NCBI GenBank assembly: GCA_902729315.2
Contig: LR746277.1
Span: 4,283,001-4,347,000, forward strand
Direction of reading: 5' to 3'
Source of the DNA: Spirodela intermedia
Taxonomy: Eukaryota; Streptophyta; Magnoliopsida; Alismatales; Araceae
Length of the DNA stretch: 64,000 nucleotides
Shown here: piece by piece, positions 47,671 to 62,318 of the stretch
Position numbering within the stretch: position 1 is the first letter of the stretch
Layout: each line of letters starts with the position of its first letter
Position numbers and translations under genes: made by a program
The notes under the pieces: generated by a model
Told to the model about the DNA's origin: nothing
Seen by the model: only the letters and a program-made list of their open reading frames with translations
Database searches by the model: none

Positions 47671-49047
47671 ATGGAGGAGGTCTCGTCTCCATCGGTGTCC
47701 TCCGGTGGCGAGGTTGTTGTCCTCCAAGGCAAGTACGAGATGGGGCGTCTCCTCGGCCATGGCACCTTCGGGAAAGTCTACTTCGCGCGGGACATCCGCA
47801 GCCGCCGGAGCATAGCCATGAAGGTGGTCAGCAAGGAGAAGGTGATCAAGGCCGGGATGATGGAGCAGGTGAAGCGGGAGATCGCCGTGATGAAGATGGT
47901 TACTCACCCGAACATCGTGGAGCTCTACGAGGTGATGGCCACCAAGTCGAAGGTCTACTTCGCCATGGAGCTAGTCCGCGGCGGCGAGCTCTTCTCCAAG
48001 ATCTCCCGACATGGCGGCCTCAAAGAGGACGTCGCGCGCGAGTACTTCCGGCAGCTCATCTCCGCTGTCGATTTCTGCCATTCCCGCGGCGTCTACCACC
48101 GGGATCTGAAGCCCGAGAACCTCCTTCTCGACGGCGCTGGACGTCTCAAGGTTGCCGACTTTGGTCTCAGCGCCTTCGCCGACCACCTCCGCTCCGACGG
48201 CCTCCTCCACACTGCCTGCGGTACTCCGGCCTACGTGGCACCGGAGGTCTTCGGGAAGAAAGGCTACGACGGCGCCATGGCCGACCTCTGGTCCTGCGGC
48301 GTCATCCTCTTCGTCCTGCTCGCGGGATTCCTCCCCTTCCAGGACGCCAACATCGTCGCCATGTACAGGAAGATCCAGCGTGGAAGCTTCCAGTGCCCGC
48401 CGTGGTTCTCTCCAGAGGCCCGCCGCCTGGTCTCCAGGCTGCTCGATCCCAATCCGAAGACCAGAATCACGGTGGCGAAGCTTCTGGAAACGCGCTGGTT
48501 CAAGTCGTCCATCCCGGGGTCTGTGAGTCCCGCCGATCGACTCCCACCGGTGGAGGACGACAAGGAAGACTGCGTCGGCAAGAGATGGGGGAAGGCGCAG
48601 CCGGAGAGCCTCAACGCCTTCCACATCATTTCCCTGTCACCGGGATTCGACCTCTCTGCCCTGTTCGAGGACGGGGGCGCCGGCGGGGAAGTGGCGGAGC
48701 GAGAGGACGGGATGCGATTCGTGACGGCGGCGGCGGCGAGCGATGTGATCTCCAGGCTGGAGCGCGCCGCGGCGGAGACCTCGGGGGATTTCCATGTGAG
48801 CAAGTGCGAGACGGGGATCAGGATGGAGCGGCGGCAGTCGGGGCGGAGAGGGCGGCTCTCGGTGGAGGCGGAGATCTTCGGCGTGGCGGCGCCGTCGGTG
48901 CTGGTGGTGAAGGTGAAGAGGCACGGCGGCGACGCGGCAGAGTACCGCAGCTTCTGCCACAACGAGCTCCGCCCCGCAATCGAGGACATCGTCCTCGGCG
49001 GCGGCGCCTCCCTCGGCCGCCACCGGGCCCCCGCCGCCGCCGGCTGA
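47671..49047 (+). CDS. CBL-interacting protein kinase (CIPK/SnRK3), intronless
   Basis: 458 codons, no intron. CIPKs are Ser/Thr kinases activated by calcium-loaded CBL sensors; they control ion transport and stress responses. Kinase domain about 22-277: glycine loop 'LGHGTFGKV', Lys51, 'HRDLKPEN' with catalytic Asp145, DFG 163-165, activation segment to '[10 protein letters not shown]', and '[15 protein letters not shown]'. The regulatory NAF/FISL motif is at about 312-333 ('[20 protein letters not shown]'; N315, A316, F317), which docks CBLs. A phosphatase-interaction region follows. All key residues are intact. The intronless form and '[12 protein letters not shown]' point to the intron-free CIPK clade, near CIPK4/7/11/14; I do not assign a number. 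The extreme C-terminus is a Gly/Ala/Pro/Arg tail that looks like recent extension into GC-rich DNA. Confidence 0.95.
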   Translation: MEEVSSPSVSSGGEVVVLQGKYEMGRLLGHGTFGKVYFARDIRSRRSIAMKVVSKEKVIKAGMMEQVKREIAVMKMVTHPNIVELYEVMATKSKVYFAMELVRGGELFSKISRHGGLKEDVAREYFRQLISAVDFCHSRGVYHRDLKPENLLLDGAGRLKVADFGLSAFADHLRSDGLLHTACGTPAYVAPEVFGKKGYDGAMADLWSCGVILFVLLAGFLPFQDANIVAMYRKIQRGSFQCPPWFSPEARRLVSRLLDPNPKTRITVAKLLETRWFKSSIPGSVSPADRLPPVEDDKEDCVGKRWGKAQPESLNAFHIISLSPGFDLSALFEDGGAGGEVAEREDGMRFVTAAAASDVISRLERAAAETSGDFHVSKCETGIRMERRQSGRRGRLSVEAEIFGVAAPSVLVVKVKRHGGDAAEYRSFCHNELRPAIEDIVLGGGASLGRHRAPAAAG

Positions 49048-49692
49048 TCTCTCTCCTTGGACTCCCCGCCCTCCTCCTCAGGGAAGCTCGTCCTCTCGCA
49101 GCTTCCGACAGTTAATCGTGCGACTTGTCCGATATCGCTTCGAGATTCCCGCCATGTATATAAATAATATAGAAAATAAATGTCTGACACGTGTGACCGA
49201 GTTCAGCCCCGACGTCGACCCGGCTGTGTCACGTGAGTCATAACGAGTTGTCAGAGCGACTCCGATCAGCGTTTCCTAACAACCGCAAATGTATTGACAC
49301 GTGAAATACGGAATGACGCCACTCGGTTGCATGAAAATTGGGCTCATTTACTTCGGGCCCAATACGTTTTTGGGCCTAGTCTCAGTCTTCTCATATTTGC
49401 GGCCCATTGTTGAAGCAGTTGGGCCTCTAGTGTTGGGCTTCTCTTACTTCTTCTACACATTATAGGCTACATCATATTTTTTGTCCCATTTGAGGCATCT
49501 CAACGCTATAGAGGATCGTGGTGTAAATAAAATACGTATATGGGATATAAAGTGGAATATTAATGTGAGAGGGATATAAATGTAAACTTCTGTAGTAGTA
49601 GACTTCTTACACTGTTGATGCGCTATACGCATCGGTGCGAGGGAATTGGCTCGCGGAGGTGCTGGGCGGGAGAGCAGGGCGAAGCTTAGGAA
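49048..49692. other. Intergenic DNA, CIPK / TAF5
   Basis: About 650 bases covering the CIPK 3' UTR and the TAF5 promoter. No gene recognised. Confidence 0.4.
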
Positions 49693-49700
49693 AAACCCTA
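49693..49700 (+). promoter_or_regulatory. Telo-box (AAACCCTA) of TAF5
   Basis: AAACCCTA lies 25 bp before the TAF5 start codon. This motif is common just downstream of transcription starts in plant housekeeping genes. Confidence 0.5.
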
Positions 49701-49725
49701 GAGCGTTGTCCCTGCGTGGAAGGAG

Positions 49726-52700
49726 ATGGATGAGGAGGAGATCGACAAGGCCGTAATGGCCTATCTAAGGAAGAAGGGTTTTAAGGAAGCGGAGCGGGTG
49801 CTGCAAGAAGAGCAGAACCGGGTCTCCTCGGTTGGTTCCAGGTCCGACCCCGAAATCGCGAAGCAGATCCTCACCTTTGCCGAGTAAGTCGTCACATTCT
49901 CCGCTAAGCGTCGTTAATTTCTTCGGAATGCTCTCGGTGGATTTTCCGCGGCCGAGTTGCCGTTTGAGGGTTCCACGTGAGTATCGGCGTTGTCCACTGC
50001 CCTTCTGAATCATTCAATTGGGACTGTGATTTTCTACGATCCTCACTCTTTCTTGGTATATACCAAGAATTGTAGGTGCGGATTCAATTTTCGCGCCAAT
50101 GAAAGATTCTGGGCTGTCAAAACTTCCTGAATTGTTTGAATATCTATCGCACCCATTGAAGGAATGTGCTTTTTACGGTTCAATGCTAGGACTCACAGTG
50201 ACGTTTTTAATCAAAGGGGACGGACGGTATCGAAAGCAAAATTTGGCAAATGTGTCGTTCAATAGGTATATGCGTGTAGTTGATAGGTGCCACCGTTAGA
50301 TGTGTGAGGAACACTCACTGACGCACTCTGGTGCGGTGAAAAGGAATATTTCTTCGGAATTTCACTTCCCGTTGACGTTGTTAGGATGCATTTTATTGAA
50401 GAGTACAGATGAACAATAATTTGTGGATTCCTATACAAAGGTTTTGTTGATGTTCTCGGGGTACTCCTTTAGTTTTCCCTTCTTTCTCATTTGGCACGCT
50501 TGCTAATTTTGGGTACAAGTCGGCCATTTTGGCTCAGTGGTGGACTTGAAGGACAACTGAAAGCCGTTCGGAGGATCATAAATCATTTCAACACTTGAGC
50601 AATTGATTGGTTGGTAGGGGATTGCGTGAGCTATTAGTTTTTCACCCGCCTTCTTGGAATTATTTACATTGATTTCTGGTCGGTGTTGATATCTCTTGCG
50701 AAAAAGATGGCTGCTGAGGGACAGGCAACATTTTTTATAAGTTGATCATGGAGCGAAAAAATACATTAAAACGTAATGAAAATAAGGAGTAACGAAAAAT
50801 TTCTGAATAGGAAGCTTATCTCTCTGTGACGTCCTCACGGAATATTTAACGCTGAAAATCTGTTCTTTTTCAGATGAGATATATTTTTCTGTTGCATGGC
50901 TTTTGCTGTGAACTCATTTTGTCATGTTATGGCCTTTATGATAGGTCTGGCGATGGGCCTTTGCGATACCATGAAGGTTACAGCAAACTGAGGACATGGT
51001 CTTATAGCTCATTGGATTTATACAAGGTAATTCATTATGTTTAACTAAATTATTCTTAACTATGGGAATAGAGGCTCTGTGTTGTGAGCAAGGCCTTCAG
51101 TGGGGGTCTGGGTCTTGAGAGAGAGAGCGAGAAGCCATCATAGCCCATCCATTCTTCAACGATATTCGCTTGAATTCCGCAATCCTAACACCCAAACTAA
51201 CCATCAACCCTCATATCACATTCTTTCTCAGAAAGTAATGTTTAATGTCAAACTCCAAAAATACCATATTTTAAATACCATCATTTCTAGAAATAGCCTG
51301 AGAGTGCGGTTCTCAGCCTCTCCAAGGAAATTCCATGCAGTCAGGCAGCCTCTCATGCAATCAGTAAGGCTTCTTCCAAACCCATCTAGTTGTATATTGG
51401 TATATACCAGAAATATTTTTCTTCAGTTGCAACTGGACCATGGGGATTAGGAGGGCATGTTGGTATCTAAGTTGTTACAGAACCATTTTGGGGGGGGGGA
51501 GGGGGGGATTGAAGCCGGGTAGTTGTAGGATTGTATGGAACTTGCTTTGATATAAACATTCACAGTTAATTTTTTTTGGATACCCGAGTTCTACATGAAG
51601 GGGTTAAATAATCGGAAACTTTCTGGTCTGAGTTGATGCGTAAATTTTTATTCCTGAAAAATCACAATAAAAATATTGTTTTATTCCCCAAATATTTGGG
51701 GATACAAGGGTTTCTGAAATAATGCATGGCTATTTATTAGTATTCATTTCATACGCATTTGGTCTTGTATGGCCTCTTTCTTTAGATTTATGGAAGCTCG
51801 TTACTATTTTAATCTCCTTCATTTGATATTTCTAATGTGAGCAATATTTTGATCATGTTTTGCGATCGTATCAGGAAATTTTAGAAAAAAATTGGGCACA
51901 TTTATTTCATCCTATTATTTAGTTAATGAAGAAACAACGATAAATGCTATTGCCTTTGATAATTCCCTTGTTTTTCGTCTTTTATCATCATCAACTCCCG
52001 GTACAAGTAATCCTGAATTTATATTGTCCTCAGGATGAGCTTCTGCGTGTTCTATATCCAGTATTCATTCATTGTTTTATGGACCTTGTTGCGAAAGGGT
52101 ATGTGCAAGAAGGTAGGATGTCCCTCTTGTGTTGATCTAGTTTTATTTATGAGTCTGTAAGTAGTTGTACAATAATTCCACTCACAAGGCCATTCGTTAC
52201 TCTGAATTTCCAGCTCGGAGATTTTTTAATTGCTTCCGTGATGACCATGAGATGATGCATAAACGAGACCTTCAAAAGTTCGAAGGCATACTCACTCCCT
52301 CACATTTGGAGGTTGTTGTTCAGTTTCCATTTTATTTGTTGGTGTTTTCTATTCATACCCGTCCCCTGTTGACATTTTTTTTTGGCATAACTGCAGGAAA
52401 TGGAGTTTGCTTGTGCTTTGAGGCAGAGCAAAGTGAACATAAAATTGTGTCAGGTTACTGTTGTTTCTCATTAGCTTAATTTTCATTACGAGTGGGTGAT
52501 GAGAAATCATTTTGATGTCATTTTTTTTGGAGTAAGATGACATATATTATGTGAAGTCCGTGGCCCTTCTCCTTGGACAAGAAAGGAAAGAAGAGCCTTT
52601 TCTATCATTAACCAGTCGAGTAGCATATCTGGATGTATACTTTATAAAAACTGAAAAATGCCAGTTTAACTTAGACATTCTAAACAGAAGAATATACGAC

Positions 52701-55700
52701 TGTATATATGCTGGGTTGGTTAATGGTATGCCAATTTGACATCTCTATCGGGAAGATTCTATGTCCATTCATTGACCATTTGTCAAGTTGTTAATTACCT
52801 TTTATTGGAAAACATTATTTTGCGTAAACTTTGTCGTTTAAGCCACTTTCGTCTGAATGAAGAGCTAAATTTCAAACAAAAATAGGGGGCAGTTCCAATA
52901 CTTGGGCCTTTGGATGATCATATATTTAGGTGGGTGTTTCTCCTTGCTCAATTGTTAAGCGTTTTCCTCCTTGTTCATCCTCAGGTGAAAGAATTCAACT
53001 ATAAATCCTTATATCTTCTTTTTATGCTAGTGAATTTGTATCATCCACTTTCAAAAAATAAAATTGTGTCTAGAAATGTGAATGATACAAATTGTGAATT
53101 TGTTTCATTCACAATTCTCTATTTGATGCCTTGGGTCTAGAAATGAAGTGCATTTGTCATGTGAATGCTTCATTAGTTATTATTAACAACTCTTACCTCG
53201 TGAAAGCATAATCAGATTCCTGTTCACAAGACTCTTAAAAGCTAATGAGGGCCTATTTTGAACTGCAGTATTCATATGAGTTACTTCTGCAATATCTCCA
53301 GAAGACACAATCCTTAACAATGCTTGGGATAATTAATGAGCATATTAATTTCAAAGGTAAATGCCTTCTGATCTCTAATACGAGTACATATGTTTCCTTT
53401 GTTCTCCCATTTCTACACTTTTAAATCTTATTTTCTATTTCCGTTACTGATATCTTGGCAGTTTCTCCTGGACATCCGAGCTCTATTTCTGATGATGCCG
53501 ATGCGGTATCTCTTATTGGAAGCAGTCAGGATATTGCCAAACAAGTTAATCAGAAAGAAGTGCATTGGGGGGTGAGTAATGGTTGGTAGCCTGCCTCCGA
53601 ATTGTAAAGTAAAAAACCGCTAGATCTAAATCGAAGCAAAATTTTACTAGTTTGCATCCTTTTTTGTCTGCTATGCTGGGGATCTAACACATTGTTGTAA
53701 GGTGGGGGTGGGGGGGGGGGGTCTGTATTTTCTTGTTAAATTTTTCCTTCTCTCTCTCTCTCTCTATCTCTCTCACTCACTCTATTCTACCATTTCAATA
53801 GAGTCTACTGAATCTCAGGAAACTCTGGATACTAACTTGCTTTTCCAGTAAAATACTAGTGAAGAGTTGTTCGTTGCTTTTCTTTTTTATTGTGGAACAC
53901 GTTCTTGTCTGTATGACACCTTTTATTGTGATATTTTATTTCGTATTCTTTTATATGAATTAGTGCTTCGAGTTGATGGATTTTTCTACCTTTCGGATTT
54001 TAAAAATTTGAGTACACCCGTTTCCTTAACAGTTGCTCGAGGATTCCATTGAAGAACGATTTGAGAAGCATGGGGGTCTACTTTCAGATTCAGAGAAAGT
54101 GGATGGAGAGAATAAGGAGGCTGATGGGGAAGACAAGGTAAGGAAGAACCTTAAGAAAAAAGTTTTACGATGCATTTCTGTTCCTGATGTGTATGTAAGT
54201 GTTGTAAATTTTTCAGTATCTCAAACCAGATTTAAGCAGACTGGTGTTCCTTAACGCAAGTTCTTGTTCGTAGTTACACGGGTTAATATGGTATTATGTC
54301 TCGGTTTGGAGATTAACTTTTTAGATGTCTATTGTCTAGGTTGAGAAGCATTATATGTAACGATCCAATACTTCCACTTATTCTTTTTCATGCCTGGATT
54401 AGTCTACTGAAAGATGCAGGTTCTGTGAAAGTGAATATCTTTGTGAATATTAATGGTGGGAACAGCAAATTTTAGAGGAACATTTGGTGTGAATAGGCAC
54501 AAAGGTATAATGTCTTTGATGTTACATTGCATGGTGCAGGACAGGAAGGTAATGTTTTGGACGACTTTAAAGGTTATTCTTTGCTCAGTCCCTGGATGGT
54601 TAGGTTTTGTAGGAAGACCTTCACAGTTGACTACGTATTTACTGAATGTGTTGGGCTGTAAAGCTTTGAAGTTTGAGGATGGTGATCAGAGAAGAACGGA
54701 TGGATATGTATTTATGTGGAAAGGGTGTGGCGTATCAATCCTCCAGATACGAAGTCTCTGTCATGTATGGATCAGTTTTTTGGAACTTTAGATGATAATG
54801 TGGTGCTGTTTATGTCGAAGCAAATGGGAGGAAATATATTCATTACAGAGAGGTACCTCTCAAGCATATATTTTTGGAGTCAGTTGCACAATATGGGAGA
54901 ATGTGGTACAGGTTTTAACACCTTGGCAACTACATTTCTCTGGGTATCTTTGAATAAGGGAACCAAACAGGTTAGTCATGACTTGCCGAATCAGTCATGT
55001 GATCAAAGGGGAAAGCCCTATACCGATTTTAAATTAAAAGAAAAGAAAGAAATGGCATGCAGTCGGGTGATCTCACTTGGATTTGCTTAATCCACCATGG
55101 ATTTGATATATGCCACAAATAGAACTCGAACAGGATAATATGATTAGAAAAGGAAGAAGGGTTCACCTGATTCTAGTATGGGCATCTGGATTAAACCACT
55201 GCCTGGGGATGGAGGAGGAAGATTATGAGAAGAAGAAAATAAGAAAAAATATGTGAGACGAGGAAAACCATGTCTCATCATCACCTGTTCTTGCCACCGT
55301 TTGTTCCCTGCGGCCAATTTTAGAGCAAATTGGTGGGCGGATTTTTCTAAATGGTTTGTATCTTTTAGGTCAATTTTTTAAACAAAGCTATTGGCATAAA
55401 CTTTCCTAAGATTTTTTTTAATTTATTTCTAGATTATAGACTTCTTCCATTTATCAATTTATATTGTATTTATATTTTATTTGTTTTTGTTAAATTAATA
55501 TTATAAATTATATTTTTTATATAAATTTAAATTTGAATAATAACTAAAAGTTTTTTAGCATGTATATCCGAATCGTTTTTTTCCCCTCAGATAAGAAGAC
55601 AACAATGGCAAAGTCATGGGAATGATGCAAACAAAGCTTGAGAATGTGCCAGGTCTGTACTTATTGTAAGGTCTCTTTCCAGAGCAATGTGATCCAAGGA

Positions 55701-58700
55701 AAGATCAAAATCAAGATCAAGATAAGGGCGCACGATGTAGATGAGTGAAGGCGACTGAAATCATAGTTTTTTTGAACTGAATATGGACTGGAAAAGGCCG
55801 TGGATGGGATTTAGGCCTTTAATAATGAGGATCAGTGCAGTTGGCAGTTCCATCGTTGTATTAAACCAAGGAGGACTTGGGCGTCTGTCTGTTGAGCTCA
55901 CCGTGTGATTATACTTCCCCACATGCACGTCTTGCACCTCAATCATTTTATGACAACCATTAGACGTACCCCAGCATAACTTAGGACAGTTTTATTCTGG
56001 GTCTGAGTTTAAGAATCATGTCTGGATACGTTGTTAGACTCAGCCCGTCTCAAATAAGATTTTTGCTGGGTCCAACCTTAGATAATAAGGTCGGCCTGGA
56101 AGGCCAGATGCATCCTTCCTATTGACCCAAGAGGTTTTCTCTTATCTTCTTCTCCTCCATCAATGTCATTCTATCGTTACCTCTCCCAACTAGGATATGT
56201 ACCATTCCATTTCATCTAGACACCCAACTTTTACATACCTCTTATTTATTTTAATTCTCTTCCTTCTCTACACCTCCATTCCATTCCTCGCCTTGCCTCT
56301 GTTCAGTTGTAATGGATCCACTGTCTCGTCCCATCTCCCTCCATTTTCTTGATTGGGTCATCTGTCTCGGGGCCCTTTTGTCAGGCCTGGCGGGTATTTG
56401 GCCATGTATAGTTTATTGTTGTTCCAGGTTAGAAATTCACGGACAAGTGGGGACTGTCAGCAGGAAGATTCCATGTTGTCCCTCCTTCCCTTTGTCCTCT
56501 ATTAGTGGATCGTTCATCTTGTATCCATAACATTTGTTGTACTGGGTTTGCTCTTCATCGGAGTCCTTTTCCATGGACTTTCTTTTGGTCCCAAGGGGTG
56601 TTGGGGCCTTAATAAAATGTCAGGCTCAGGATTGGCTTGGGAAATCTGGGCCTTTGGAAAATCCACTCCTATTAGTCAAATAAGTGTAACAATAGTATTT
56701 TTAAGTTGAAGGGTTTTGTATAGCTTTGTTAATTATTGTTTGCGAAATTCCCATTATAATGCGAATGAGTGTTATCAATGAGGAATTATAACAAAAGTAA
56801 CTTTCAACCACTTTCCCTACTCCAGATGCCAATTACAAGGGGTTGAGGTCACGGGCTAAGGCACCAATTCGTTTGTTCGTTTCTTCTTCGTCCTTTTCTT
56901 CCCCCTTTTTCTTTTCATCTTCCAACCTATTTTCAGGGGACTTTCAACCACAAAAAGCCCTTGAAAATGACCCAGTCCCCTGAAAATCTCTTGTGCTTAT
57001 AAAAGCCTTAAAAAAAATAGTCAAACGTGCATTGTTCCAACTCGCGTTACTTGCAGGATTTGGATGAATAGGTTCTGATCTGGTTGGTTTTCAGGGTTTC
57101 CCAGTTGAAGCTAAAGTCCATGTTGATCGAGTCTGTTTTAAACACTGGTTCTGCGCATCGTTTTCCTTCCAGTTTTTCCCTGAGGATGTAGTTATTGGGA
57201 TGATATGCTTACTATGATGTTTAAAGATCCTTAGGCTGGGCAGCATTTATCATTCAGATCATGTGAATAGAAGATTGTTGTTGACTGATGCTATTTCTAC
57301 TTATTTTCTTTACAGAAAAGGCCCGTTGAAGGGAATAAACAGGGTGCTTCTGCCAAAAAGATGAAAAAGGACAAGGTGGTTGGTGCAGTAGGGAAAAATG
57401 TGCGATCCGAGACAACCACTGTCTCTGTTGCTCCTCGTGTGAAACCTGAGCTCAAATTGCCTGTAATGTATGTCTCACTTGTTTATTTCTTACTGTTTTT
57501 TTCACTAGAAAGTACAGAGAAAAGGACTGCTGAGAAGTGGAAATGTTTGTCCTCATCATTACTTTCCTTCTTATATTTGTCAACATTGCTCGCTCATGAA
57601 AAAGGAAGTGAAGATGTAAAGCCAAGTTTCATGATATTCAGAGGATTCATGGGCTTGAAGATCTGATTTGAGTTGAATTCAACAGATAAAATGTTGATTT
57701 GTAGAAAAAGAAAAATCCACTCATCTTTTTGGCGTGAGTTAAAGAAAGATAACTTTTGTACTTTCTATTCTTGTCATGTCACGTCGCTTCTTTCTTGTGT
57801 TTCTTGTAGTTCTCTCTCTCTCTCTCTCTCTTCCTGGTTCCCTTGTCTATTTTATTGTACCCCAAGGGTCTTTACCTTTTCTTAAATTTTAGTTTCTGCT
57901 GTAGAAGAAGATTTTAATACCATTTTCCATCTCACTAGACACCATTTTGAAATGATTTTGGCCAAATAGTATCTGACATCGCAACTTGTGCGAAAATGGC
58001 TATGCTTACTTTCAAATACCTGGGAGAGGTATCTCTTTAATGTTGAAATAAAAAGTGATCAAAGTATTGTGATCCTCTGGAAACATTGTTGTGCATATCA
58101 GCATATGCGATGACGGCCTTATCATTTGCTCTATCTTGTCTTGGTGGAGTGATTCATTTTTTATTAATGGAGTGCCATTCTAGAATTATATATTTTTTTG
58201 TTCACTATCTCAGGCCACCAGACGAAGAACAGTCTATTCTTGAGGACTTACGAAATCGTGTACAGATAAGCAGCTTGGCGCTGCCTTCTGTCAGTTTCTA
58301 CACATTCATTAACACTCATAATGGGTACACTGCCTTACAATTTTACTGATGCCTTGCTTGGCTTCTATATTCGCATCTTTATGTAGCAACACAGATGTTT
58401 TCTACATTATCTAATGCAAAATTCAACGTTTATTTCTAGCTTAAACTGCTCTGCTGTCTCGCACGACGGAGCATTGGTTGCTGGCGGATTCTCTGACTCG
58501 TCATTGAAGGTACAGTTTATCTGAATTTACTGTAGGCTCCTTAGGGTGTTTTATTTCTTTTTTTTGGTTTAATCTTTTGCAAATCCTTACTTTTCCTACT
58601 ACTTCTAAAGTTTTTTCTGGTCGATTACCTTCTCTGATCTTCACAGGTCTGGGATATGTCAAAGATTGGGCAACAAGCTGGCTCCAGTATGTGTTAAAAT

Positions 58701-60979
58701 GCCCTCATCTGTTATCTTTCGTTTATTGCACTTCTAATTACCTCTTTTTTTGGCCAGCTCCAGGCCCATTATTTTAGGACCTACATGAATTCTAGAGCTG
58801 GACTCACATTCTTTATTTTGCCATTTGCCTTGGACAAAGGTCTTAGGGTTGTTCCAGACGCTACATATGTGAGCAGTCTTCTGCTATAGGCGCATTATGT
58901 GTTTACCTAAGCTCAATAAGCTTTGATGTTGGAATGGATTTAAGACAAGTTTTGAATGTTGACATTAATTGTGGCAGTATGGTGAGAACAGTTTGGTGCA
59001 TATGACCAAATGACTATTCGTTGAGAAGTGTGTTGTCGTTTGAGTGAATGTAGTATTATTTTTCGTTGTTCTTAGCTTTGTATGTTATGCTGGGGAAAAG
59101 GGTATAGTAAATATGGGACAAATATTGACTTTGCTGGTTTTTTTTTTAATGCTAACTCGAATGAGATTCTGAAGATACTTTTACAATCATTATCCAGCTG
59201 ACTTTTTATGGCTACATTTGTCTAAGAATGTGGTTTAACCAAGTGAAACGTTTGAGATTTCCAGTTGTGATTGCGCCATTTTCTTTCAGAAAACACTTCT
59301 AAAATAACGATACTGATCTCTGTTCCTAGTTCTTATGTCCCTTTTTACCTGGACGATTTTATCCATGAATGACGCGGGGATTTTCAAAGTGGCTTAGACT
59401 GGACGGGATTTGATTGATCCAGTATACTTTTGATCAATTGACATGATTTTCATCAGCCATTTTCCAGTACTCACGTGGAAGTCCCAAAGCAGGGGTGCAT
59501 AAATTAAACACGTTTTCTGATACCCTGCACTATTCTGAATTAAATAATTAGAATCAGAAGGAAATTATGTTTCTAATAATGTGGCTGCATATGACCTGAT
59601 ATCCGAAATTTTTTTAAAGGCGGAGTTGAGTTCACCAGGATTACCTGGTACATTGTGCCCGTCCTGATTGACGATATACAGGTCAATCCACTTGGTTTCC
59701 TTTGGAATATTTTGTCTTGTATTTGGATTATTCTCCGCCCCCAGTATGTTTTGTTCCCTGGAGTAATTTGGCATAGAAGTACATCACATGCAAAGTTTTT
59801 CGGGCTATTCAGTTGCCAATTAACATTCCAAACGCTAAAATAAATTCAGTGTTTGTTCCAACGAATTTGTGTGCTATTAATTAGATTGGAGTTTTTCTCT
59901 CAACGACCTATCCTAAATTTTTTAAAGAAATTCAAGAGACAGTATTCCATCAAAGATAGTTACGAAGAAAACCAATATCAACGTTTTCTTCAATGTAGTA
60001 TATCTGATAATGCACAGTGATTTGTCCTGTGAATAGGTGATGGTTATTCGTATTTTCTACATGCATTAAAGAGATAATCTTGATTTTTTTTCTGAAGCAA
60101 AGAGAAATTTTGTTAAATATGCTCTAAGGTTGCAATTTTTTTCTTGTATTTTCAGTAAACACACAGGGAGAAAATGAGCCCTCTCTGAATGGACATGTTC
60201 TGGGATCAGATGAGAGGAAACAGCCGTATACATTGTTTCAGGGTCATGCTGGTCCTGTGTATGCTGCGTCATTTAGTCCTAGAGGAGATTATATCCTTTC
60301 TTCTTCATCAGATGCAACTAGTACTTTTCTTCCCATTTTTTTTCTTTTTATTCTCTATAATTTGTTGTACGTTTCACGGTACTACATAAGCTCTCGTGCT
60401 TTTATGACAGTTCGTCTGTGGAGCAATAAATTAAACGCAAATCTTGTTTGTTACAAGGGGCATAATTACCCAGTGTGGGATGTTCAGGTGAGATGATGGA
60501 AGTTTTTCGGTACCCTTGGATGGATGTCTTTCCTTTGCAATGATCAGTGTGAGACATGATGAAACGATTAGATGACAGCTTTCTCTCTGTAAACCTTTTG
60601 CAAATAAGAAGTATGGTTCTGGATGCATTCTGTTTGCCTTTCTCCAATTACTTGATATTTGGGGGTCGCTTAAATTTGTCTCCAATTTCTTTCGTTTAAC
60701 CTGGTCCTGAGTTGGGAGGCAATATTTTGACCATTTAAGTGGATCTGATCCTAAATTGGCCCAAACTGAACTAGTTCCAATTCGAGATTATAGATCCTGG
60801 AGAAACTAAGAGAAACAGGTGAAACTCAGAGGTAATATAAGAAAACGTAAGATAGGTGGACAGTGGGGTCATGGAGACTACTAGTCAGTGGATCAGGGCC
60901 CTGGAAATGGCGCGGCTTATTTGGCCTTCACTCGTTTTTTGGCTGATTAGAAACTCCATCCTCCCACCCCCTAATTTCT

Positions 60980-61024
<45 letters not shown>

Positions 61025-62318
61025 CTCTCACTCTCACGGCCTGACATCTCTATCATCTTGTTTGTCATGTTCTTAGATCATGGGGATCATAGTAGCAGTA
61101 TGCATGTCACGATATGGGGCAATTTTATATTAACCTAATATCTACTTTGTTATGCCCAACTTATTGTGCTATCTGCAATTAACGTTTTCCTTTTCAAATT
61201 TTGAGAACAGTTGGGGACTGAAGCCATAATTAGTTCTAACCTCAACTTTTTTTTCGAAAACCTGTTTGTATATCTTGTGCCTAAAAGTGATTCCTTTGGA
61301 AGTTCTTCTTGTACATTATACATGCTGCAGTAATTGAGTGAATCAAACACGATTCATTATATGGTAAGTGCTATGAAAGTGTCCAAACAGAAGTTTTTTC
61401 TGTTTCTTTCTGGTTTCTCAATGGTGAGAAAACCTAAGTTATGTAAAAAAATATGGCAATCGGAGGTTGAAATATTAAAACGTGTTTACACGGATTTTCC
61501 CCTGAGGACTTTCTTTGTGGCTTTGCAGAATGTTTGGTTAGGATGTGTATCTCCGAAGGATATGAACCCTTTTGATCTGAGGAATAGTTTGCTACAATCT
61601 TGATACCTATCATTGTATGTGATGCGTGCATATTCAAGATGAAAATCGCACGCCTCTTGAAGGCCTGTGCGGATTATACTAATTATTCATCCTAACTAGT
61701 AAGGGTTTTTTGTTATTGTTATCATCATATTTAGGATTCTAGTAATTGTTTTTTTCAAACTGAATCTCTGATATTCATATTTATGTCACGTTGAAAATGA
61801 TTTTTTCAAACACATGGATTGAATCTTGGAAATTTAACTACATCTGATAGAATGTGCAAAAATATTACGTAGGAGTTTTACCACAACAACTGAAATGATA
61901 TTTTTATGTCTAGCTTTTCTGTTAGTAGTGTGAATGGGAAATGACACTTGCTAAATGTTTGTGTTGGTAGTAAGGAGCTATTTGTCTGGAAAAAGTTTAC
62001 CTCTTCCTGCTTGACGTGAACAAATTAAAATCATCAAATCGCTCTTTCCTTTTTCTATACAGTTATTATATTATCCCCTATTTTTTCTTAATATTTTTTA
62101 TGTCGAATATTTCACTATTTTGTGTCTCTGAAGACAGCTTGTTCATTTGGATTTCTTTTGATGGAATCAAATCTGAGACATCTATCTTAAATTTTTGTCA
62201 GTTTAGCCCTGTGGGACACTACTTTGCCAGCTCTTCACATGATCGGACAGCTAGAATTTGGTCGATGGATCGGATTCAGCCATTGCGAATAATGGCAGGA
62301 CATCTATCTGACGTTGAT
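49726..62318 (+). CDS. TAF5: Transcription initiation factor TFIID subunit 5 (TAF5), 3' end outside window
   Basis: Fifteen exons visible: 49726-49883, 50945-51026, 52034-52112, 52214-52311, 52397-52453, 53269-53356, 53462-53571, 54033-54137, 57316-57467, 58214-58324, 58440-58509, 58647-58686, 60156-60320, 60411-60487, 62202-62318. All join in phase, giving 503 codons. TAF5 is a core scaffold of TFIID, which places RNA polymerase II at promoters. Seen: an N-terminal LisH ('AVMAYLRKKGFKEAERVL'); the NTD2 domain ('DELLRVLYPVFIHCFMDL' to 'TMLGIINEHINFK'); a charged linker (exons 8-9); then WD40 repeats such as 'VYAASFSPRGDYILSSSSDA' and 'FSPVGHYFASSSHDRTARIW'. The last repeats, normally about 170 residues, must lie beyond 64000, since 62319-64000 shows only intron. 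Intron 8 is 3.2 kb. Confidence 0.93.
54138..57315 (+). other. 3.2-kb intron 8 of TAF5
   Basis: AT-rich intron between the acidic linker exon and the lysine-rich linker exon. Open frames at 54453-54791 and 54716-55090 match no protein I know and have no splice context. No terminal repeats found; it may hold old inserted DNA. Confidence 0.5.
60988..61020. repeat. (CT)n microsatellite in TAF5 intron 14
   Basis: About sixteen CT units between the exons ending at 60487 and starting at 62202. Confidence 0.9.

Noticed and set aside
48264-49190. 308-codon minus-strand frame opposite the CIPK gene
   Set aside because: Antisense shadow of a strongly GC3-biased coding sequence.
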